Positions 57,690 to 64,000 of a stretch of DNA of 64,000 nucleotides are shown here, piece after piece. The stretch is from the NCBI RefSeq assembly GCF_037042905.1, contig NC_087258.1, positions 1,240,001 to 1,304,000 on the forward strand, read 5' to 3'. The notes below the pieces were generated by a model. The model ran no database searches. It worked only from the letters and a program-made list of their open reading frames with translations, and was not told the DNA's origin. The first letter of the stretch is position 1, and every line of letters starts with the position of its first letter. Position numbers and translations under genes: made by a program. Source of the stretch: Lytechinus pictus (lineage: Eukaryota > Echinodermata > Echinoidea > Temnopleuroida > Toxopneustidae).

Positions 57690-60600
57690 AAAAGAAAAAC
57701 CAACATATTCAATCCTAACATAATATGAAAATGCTACTTCTATGTAAAAAAAAAAAAGAAAAATTATTGTTGTACAGCTTAGTAACAGAATGATAAAAAA
57801 AACCAGAGAATTTCATTTTCATCACTTCGCTTCCAAAGAAATGTCATATACAAAAAAAATGTATTTGTTACATACTATTTTAGATTTTTTCTTTTTTAAT
57901 GAACAAGCTATTACTAGTATTAACCATAATGTATCTCGACGTAGAGTTGGTAAGACCAGGAAAAAATAATTTGATAAAAAACAATGCTACAAGTGCATGT
58001 AAATGGAATTTTTTTACCAACAAAACCCAAATAAGCATACAGCAATAACACTCAGCATTTTCACATTCACTCCAACACTATTGTGAGTGTTCAAGTGTAG
58101 TCAAAGATGGGTAATGCATTCCTGAAGTGCTTTCTAGCTTGCAGAAAAGACCCGAGCATTCACCGAACAGAAAGTGGAAAAAGAGATAATTCAGTCCAAC
58201 CTGTCTATTAAAGCCACCCCAAGGGGAAACAGAAAAAAGTTGCCACTGGTGACAGATGGCCTTTATAATTATAGTCCCGTTTTATAGCACATAGTCTTTT
58301 CAAATGGGAACCAATTTTGGTAGCCACTAAAGACAGGTATATTAGTGGCAAGTGGCTGCTAAAAGAACTTTGACTACACGCATACATACACGCATGGACA
58401 TGCCCCCCCCCCCAAAAAAAAAAGGGTATAATAAGAGCCAGTACTTGGAAATCATAACATCGAGACCCCAAATGAGGTTTATTCTACAGTGCATATCATG
58501 GCCCCCAGAAAAAAAATGGAGTTAAAAGTACACATAATGGCATAAACTGTATTAAAAGATACTTAAGACATTTTCCAAATGAAATGCATAAAGAGTTGAA
58601 GAGTTGATGTTGTTAAACCAGCTTGAAAAAAAAACCCAAGCCCTTATTCTGAAGTCAGGTTTAACTCAAACCATGGTCTAACTGTGCTAAAATTATTGGA
58701 AGTTAAAAATTTCTAAATTGTGTATAGATTGGATATTTCTTATGGTTATTATGTTGTTTCCTCATGCTTAAATGATGAAGAAAAATATTTTAGTTATTAT
58801 TCCCAGAAAGGTAAATATAATTTGAGTGTAATGAGCTGATAAATTGAGTCTATGATGTTAGAGATTTGGGTAACATCAGGCTATTCATAGTTTTAGACCA
58901 CAGTTTACATAGGACCAGACTTCTGAATATGGGCCATTGCCACTATCCCCAAAGAAAGTATAAAATGTACCAATACCCAGAAATTAGAAGGGCAACAATG
59001 ACTCTTTTTTTTGCTCTCAAAACACACCAAGACAAATCAAGGATGATTCACTTTTTTTAAATGAGAGAGTTGAGACGATGGAGCAGATACAATGTACATA
59101 TATTTTGTGTGTATTAATTGGTAATAGAAAGGCAAGATACAAAACAGGCACATAAGATATTGGCCAAGAAATTAAGTTTTTCATGTTGAATTGAAAATTT
59201 ATTTTAGTTTATCGATATCATATCACAACGTATTATGCATTAAAAACAAAACTGACACAAAAATCACTGACATTAATTGAATCAAGACCCTGCATGCTCA
59301 ATGCCGAAATTAGGATGGATATTGTACTTCTCTGCAGGCATACACCCCTATTCTAGCTAATGGAAGATCCCTCAAATTACCTTCCTGCATAGGCCATGCA
59401 TGGTGGAACTGGCTATGCCACACATATTCAGAGGGGTGTAGTAAAGAAGTCAAGTGGATGTGCTTGAGTCCCGCTGCATAGTAGCGAACAGCTAATACAG
59501 TTGTGTTGTAAGTGCACATCAAATGTTAAGATTATTTAATATATTGGGGATGTAAACAAAGTTTTCTGTTTACATGCAATCAAGTTTTAGAGTTATTGTT
59601 ATAAAACACACTGTTAATCTCTAAAATATCATGAATATTGTGCTTTTTTTCAATTCAAGCTTGTTACCATTTTTTTTTTACAAAAGCAAGTGTACAAATG
59701 ATGTGAGGAGCAAACAAAATAACTTAAAGGTCTAATCATTGTTGTGTTAGTCGCAGCATATGAAGACAAACTGAATTATTATTTCATCCCGCCTTCTATA
59801 CAATATTTATTTTACTACCTTTAAGTTTTATTCATTTATTTACTGATGTTTAATTGATTGATTTATTAATCAAACAATGTAATGATCAATAGAGACATCA
59901 ACAAATATTTGTTCAATTGTTAAATCCATCTATTCATTTATTCTTTTTTTTTTGCTGTTCTCTTTCGGTATTAGTTGTATCATTTCAAATGCGGGAAGCA
60001 GTCTTGCTTTTTAAAGGAGTTTTAAGTGGGTTTTATAATGGGTCTAAACATAAAACAATAATAAAAAAAAACAGATATAATTTTAAAAAACAGCAAGAAA
60101 AGACGGGTGACAAACAGCTAACTTCCCATTTTGTAATCACCCATTTATTGACTAAAATCATTATAATCATTCATACTCTTTTAGTAAAAGAAAAACACAA
60201 ATCCCAAAGAAACCTTCAGAAAAGGAGTAAAGATCCTAATTATAGATAAGTACATTGGGAATATCAATGATGATTTTTATTTGCTATAAATTTTGCAATC
60301 AAATGTTTTTATCACCTTTAGAGCAATTAAAGAAAGTCTAAACCCACATTCCTTGTAAAGCATCTCAATAGACAGATTGAAGAGATGTTAATTTCTACTC
60401 CCAAAATGCACTATTAGAGGCTACACTCATTGCACAGATATACAGTTAGTAGTTGAGAGCTTGAATGATTTATAAGAATTTAAACTTACAGGTGCAATGT
60501 AGCCCTTTGTTATGACTGGCTTTATCACTCTCTTTGTATGAAGCTTAATAAGGAAAACAATTCACCCACTTTTAAATTAATAAGTTATTCAACTTAGCCC

Positions 60601-61480
60601 CAAGGGTGCTGTATTTAGAATCATGTTTTGAATTAAATCACCTCAAGTCAACATTTCATTTTACAGAATACAAAGATGAAATTATCAGTAATCCAAATTA
60701 ATCAACCTTAATATTAAGTTTATCATTTTAAGTACTTTCATGAAAAATGAATGATATTGATATAAAATAGCAAAGTTGAATCAGTGATATACATGTACTT
60801 CTTCATGATGTGATATTGTGAGAGCAAAAATGAAATAAAATGAGATAAAAAATGAATGAAAATAAATGAAATCCAGAATTTGATTATTATCTCTAAAAAC
60901 AGAAACAGAGACATACAGTACTCTCATATTAAAATACTGTGTAATTAGAGGGATTCAATAAATTGATAATCTAATAATTTGTTTGAAATGGTAAGTACTT
61001 TCATACCCAACCCAATCACAACAAAAAAAATATCTGGTATTTTTCCAGTATCATATCCTGGAAATAAAATTACCCGCATAGAAATAGTACTTTTAAGATG
61101 AACTTTTGCAAGGACTACTCCTAGGTCGTAGGGATTTTAGCAGTATGGAAGCATATTATGAGAACTTTTAGTATGAGTCAATCAAAACATTTTATAGGGG
61201 TCTACTTATCACAGTCCATTGTGTAATCTACAACCTTGAAAAACTTTACATTGAAGTTAATGGTAATTTTTCAGGGGTCTTTTGAGCATTTTGAGGGCAA
61301 ATAGCCCCAAGCCCCCCCCCCCCCCCCCGAGTAATTTTTCCCCTAGTATGAGGCAAGATGAACACGAATAATTTGTACAGGAGGATTCATGAGAACCTTG
61401 TTACTGGCTAATAAAAATTTGTTTTGTTCTGATTCAAGCAGGTGTGAAGGCAGAAAATAATAAGTTTAATAGTAACAGCA
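57690..61480. other. Gene-free intron sequence of gene 2
   Basis: Lies in the 7.55-kb intron 56185-63736. AT-rich with no exon joining in phase that I can support; a C run at 61313-61328 is the only notable feature. Confidence 0.45.
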
Positions 61481-61483
61481 CAT

Positions 61484-61535
61484 TTACCCAGGGTAGCCAC
61501 TTCATTTCTTCCAGCGGACCCTGCTATTATTAACC
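61484..61535 (-). mobile_element. SINE 3' fragment
   Basis: On the minus strand it reads AGGGTCCGCTGG-AGAA then TGAAGTGGCTACCCTGGGTA, matching the 3' half of the tRNA-like SINE at 21409-21545. The tRNA-like head with its B box is missing. Confidence 0.6.
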
Positions 61536-62116
61536 CTGCATTAGCTGATCTTTTTTCTAAAAAAAAAAATGTTTGCCAATGAACTCAGCGCTATCTACAA
61601 TGAACAATTAATCATCATCTTTCGATTCACAATTTGTTCTTTTGAATTATTTTCCCAAGGTCATGACATTTTCATTTTGCTTTCTTTGTCTTTTTAAAAT
61701 GAAAAATAGTAATCCCACTAGATATATTTTAGACGACAAGTATTAACTATCATAACCAATATTATGCAAAAACTAAACACAAATCCAAATGAAACCAAAC
61801 AAAACCAAACAAAATACAAGACAGAAAATGAAAGTTTTGAGAGTATTTGTGCCAAAGTAAATTAGTTTATATATATTGATAAGATTTCTAAATAACACCT
61901 GGAATGCTGAATTCATAATGCTTGTAATACATGTAATCTTGGGAGGATCTATGTGCCCAGCATAGGAAAATACATTTACATTTAAAGACCAAGTCCACTT
62001 GAACATCAAGTTAATTAAATTGACAAAATTATCCAAAATACATCATCTCATCAAAACCAAATGTACATGATTAACATTATTGTTCAATGTTGCATATTTT
62101 CTTCCTCAGAAATTTA

Positions 62117-62248
62117 GGACCCTGTTTCATAAAGAGTATGCATATTTTAACTTTGCCATTATGGCAACTCAGCAGCCAATCACAATCAAGGTAACTATGT
62201 AGTTGGCTTAATGACAAACTTACAATAGCTCTTTATGAAACAGACCCC
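62117..62248. mobile_element. Short MITE with GACCCTGTTTCATAAAGAG ends
   Basis: Left GGACCCTGTTTCATAAAGAG, right complemented GGTCTGTTTCATAAAGAGC. About 132 bp, non-coding. Confidence 0.7.
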
Positions 62249-62807
62249 AGAACAGATGAGAGAAATAGTGATTTTAATGCTTCACCTTTTATAACATGAG
62301 GTGTTATTGATTTCAAGATTTGTAGATTTGATAATAAATAAGCTTAAATTGAATCACAAAATAATGATAAAGATGATGATTTCTTGAGGAGACAAACCAT
62401 ATTTTACAATATTGAAGCAAAAAAAGTTTATCTTAGCCATTTGCATTTAACACATCATATACATGTCAGTGTTTTGTGCAACAATGCAATTAACCATTTT
62501 TACCATTTTAATTTAATCAATTTAAGTTGATGTGGAGTTGGCCTTTCAAGACCTTGAGAAAAGTCTGTGAAGTATCTTTCAGCAGAACTCCCACTAAGCA
62601 TCTTTTCTTTGCTAGTGCTCCCATTCCAGCATAGAGAGACTAATGTGGAGTGAGCACAAGGTGCTGTAAAAGATGCTGAGTTGGATCCCTGCTAAAAAGA
62701 TTTGTCACTCTTGTTAAGGTGATGTATGGCGCATTGCAAGATCTTACATGTATGTTCAATCCGACACCAAGCGTAAGTCAAACAAGTGGAATGCCTCTGG
62801 CGGTCTC

Positions 62808-63528
62808 ACCTGCATCACGCGATTCAATATAGCAGCAGTGCTGACTTTGAAAACTACTATAACTCGCACAAGATGTTCAGTGATACTTGGTTACTCTTAT
62901 TTACACATTTTATGAATTAGACCAATACACTTACAGAGATATGATGGTAATTCAACAAATACCCCCAACGTGGCCAAAGTTAATTGACCTTACATGACCT
63001 TTGACCTTGATAATGTGACCTGAAACTCGCACAGGATGTTCAGTGATACTTGATAACTCTTATGTCCAAGTTTCACAAGTCAGATCCATAAACTTTCAAA
63101 GTTATGATGGTAATTCAACAGATACCCCCATTATGGCCAAAGTTCATTGACCTTTGACCTTGGTCATGTGACCTATAATGCGCACAGGATGTTCAGTGAT
63201 ACTTGATTACTCTTATGTCCAAGTTTCATGAATCAGATCCATAAACTTTCAAAGTTATGATGGTAATTCAACAGATACACCCAATTTGGCCAAAGTTCAT
63301 TGACCCTAAATTACCTTTGACCTTGGTCATGTGACGTAAAACTCAGGCAGGATGTTCAGTAATACTTGATTAACCTTATGGCCAAGTTTCATGAACTAGG
63401 TCCATATACTTTCTAAGTTATGCTGTCATTTCAAAAACTTAACCTTAGGTTAGGATTTGGTGTTGACGCCGCCGCCAGATAAGCGGCACCTATAGTCTCA
63501 CTCTGCTATGCAGGTGATACAAAAATCA
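62808..63528. mobile_element. Element with central 160-bp tandem repeats
   Basis: Four units, each with CACAGGATGTTCAGTGATAC, AAGTTATGATGGTAATTCAA and GTTCATTGACCTTTGACCTT, start near 62862, 63024, 63177 and 63340 (last one partial). The flanking ends carry TCACCTGCATCACGCG on the left and, complemented, TCACCTGCATAGCAGAG on the right. A body of core repeats of about 160 bp between short ends recalls the non-autonomous 'pearl'/CvA-type elements described from marine invertebrates (Helitron-related); that assignment is from memory of the layout. Confidence 0.65.
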
Positions 63529-63736
63529 AGTACTTTGATTAAATGCAAATACGTAATTGATTGTGTCAATTTGTAACTTGATATTAGGACTTGAGCTTGA
63601 TTTACAATTGAATACGAGTTTCTTACAATACACCACTAGGGTTAAATCAGTTTCATGCTACCTATCAAACAATTAATACATGCTTGCTAAGACAAACTCA
63701 GGCACCCCTGTCTTTTGAATGGTAGAGTCTTCTTAC

Positions 63737-63894
63737 CTTGTAGTATGTGCTTGGCATGGAAGAGTTCGGAATGGAACACTGTAAGTACAGGTTCTTGAAG
63801 GTTTATGAGGGACAAGAAATAGGTACATTCACTGGTGATGAGGACCTGCATACCATCTGATGGGTGGTTACGTAGCTCCTCCATCATGAAGTAC
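63737..63894 (-). CDS. Gene 2, antepenultimate exon (5' part of gene beyond the window)
   Basis: Acceptor ATTAATTAG then G TAC TTC ATG; the first G completes a codon from an exon outside the window. 52 full codons follow, with E-E-L-R-N-H-P-S-D-G, L-I-T-S-E-C-T-Y-F-L-S-L-I and S-E-L-F-H-A-K-H-I-L-Q. The exon ends CAA G|GTAAGA, in phase with the exon at 56184. The three exons give at least 127 residues of a C-terminus, probably cytosolic and helical. I do not recognise the family. Confidence 0.8.
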
Positions 63895-64000
63895 CTAATT
63901 AATAAAAAAAAACGGTACATTAATTTGGTGGGTTACAAGGATTAAGTATGAGGTGTTGTGGTTCTGCCGCCCTCATAAAGAAAGCCATCGGTCTGGATCC

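Overview
The window looks like nuclear DNA of a marine deuterostome, most probably a sea urchin. It is AT-rich and sparse in genes, the coding parts are short exons with GT-AG borders, and it is dense in short inverted-repeat elements, G/C homopolymer runs and ATT or AT microsatellites. The species call is inference from repeat style; no rRNA or mitochondrial marker is present.

Two host genes are supported, both on the minus strand. (1) A complete class A (rhodopsin-type) G-protein-coupled receptor of 442 residues is split into four exons: 45076-44806, 14448-14283, 12768-12642 and 11491-10727. All three splice junctions keep the reading frame and rebuild family motifs, including an LAxxD motif across intron 1 and a DRY motif across intron 2. 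Intron 1 is 30.4 kb. (2) The last three exons of a second, unrecognised gene (63894-63737, 56184-56063, 55123-55019) join in phase and end with a stop at 55019; its 5' part lies beyond the right edge.

The rest is mobile DNA and tandem repeats. Intron 1 of the receptor holds a 5-kb LTR-type retroelement (22692-27721, minus strand). It keeps a decayed aspartic-protease-like region and a His/Ser/Pro-rich repeat region, but I see no reverse transcriptase. It is itself interrupted by a 515-bp terminal-inverted-repeat element with an 8-bp target duplication. The same intron holds a 1.57-kb hAT-like element, nested MITEs, a 7 x 162-bp array, a 7 x 199-bp array, a 5'-truncated LINE, two copies of a palindromic mariner-type MITE and a 1.16-kb inverted-repeat composite.

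The most unusual locus is 52.7-55.1 kb, at the 3' end of the second gene. The stop codon and early 3' UTR of its last exon have been multiplied into a 62-bp tandem array. A 1.94-kb element with two base-for-base identical 470-bp direct terminal repeats (themselves bounded by GGGCACA/TGTGCCC) has inserted into that array with a 4-bp TAGA duplication. No prokaryotic system, CRISPR array or operon is present; most small open frames are low-complexity or antisense artefacts.
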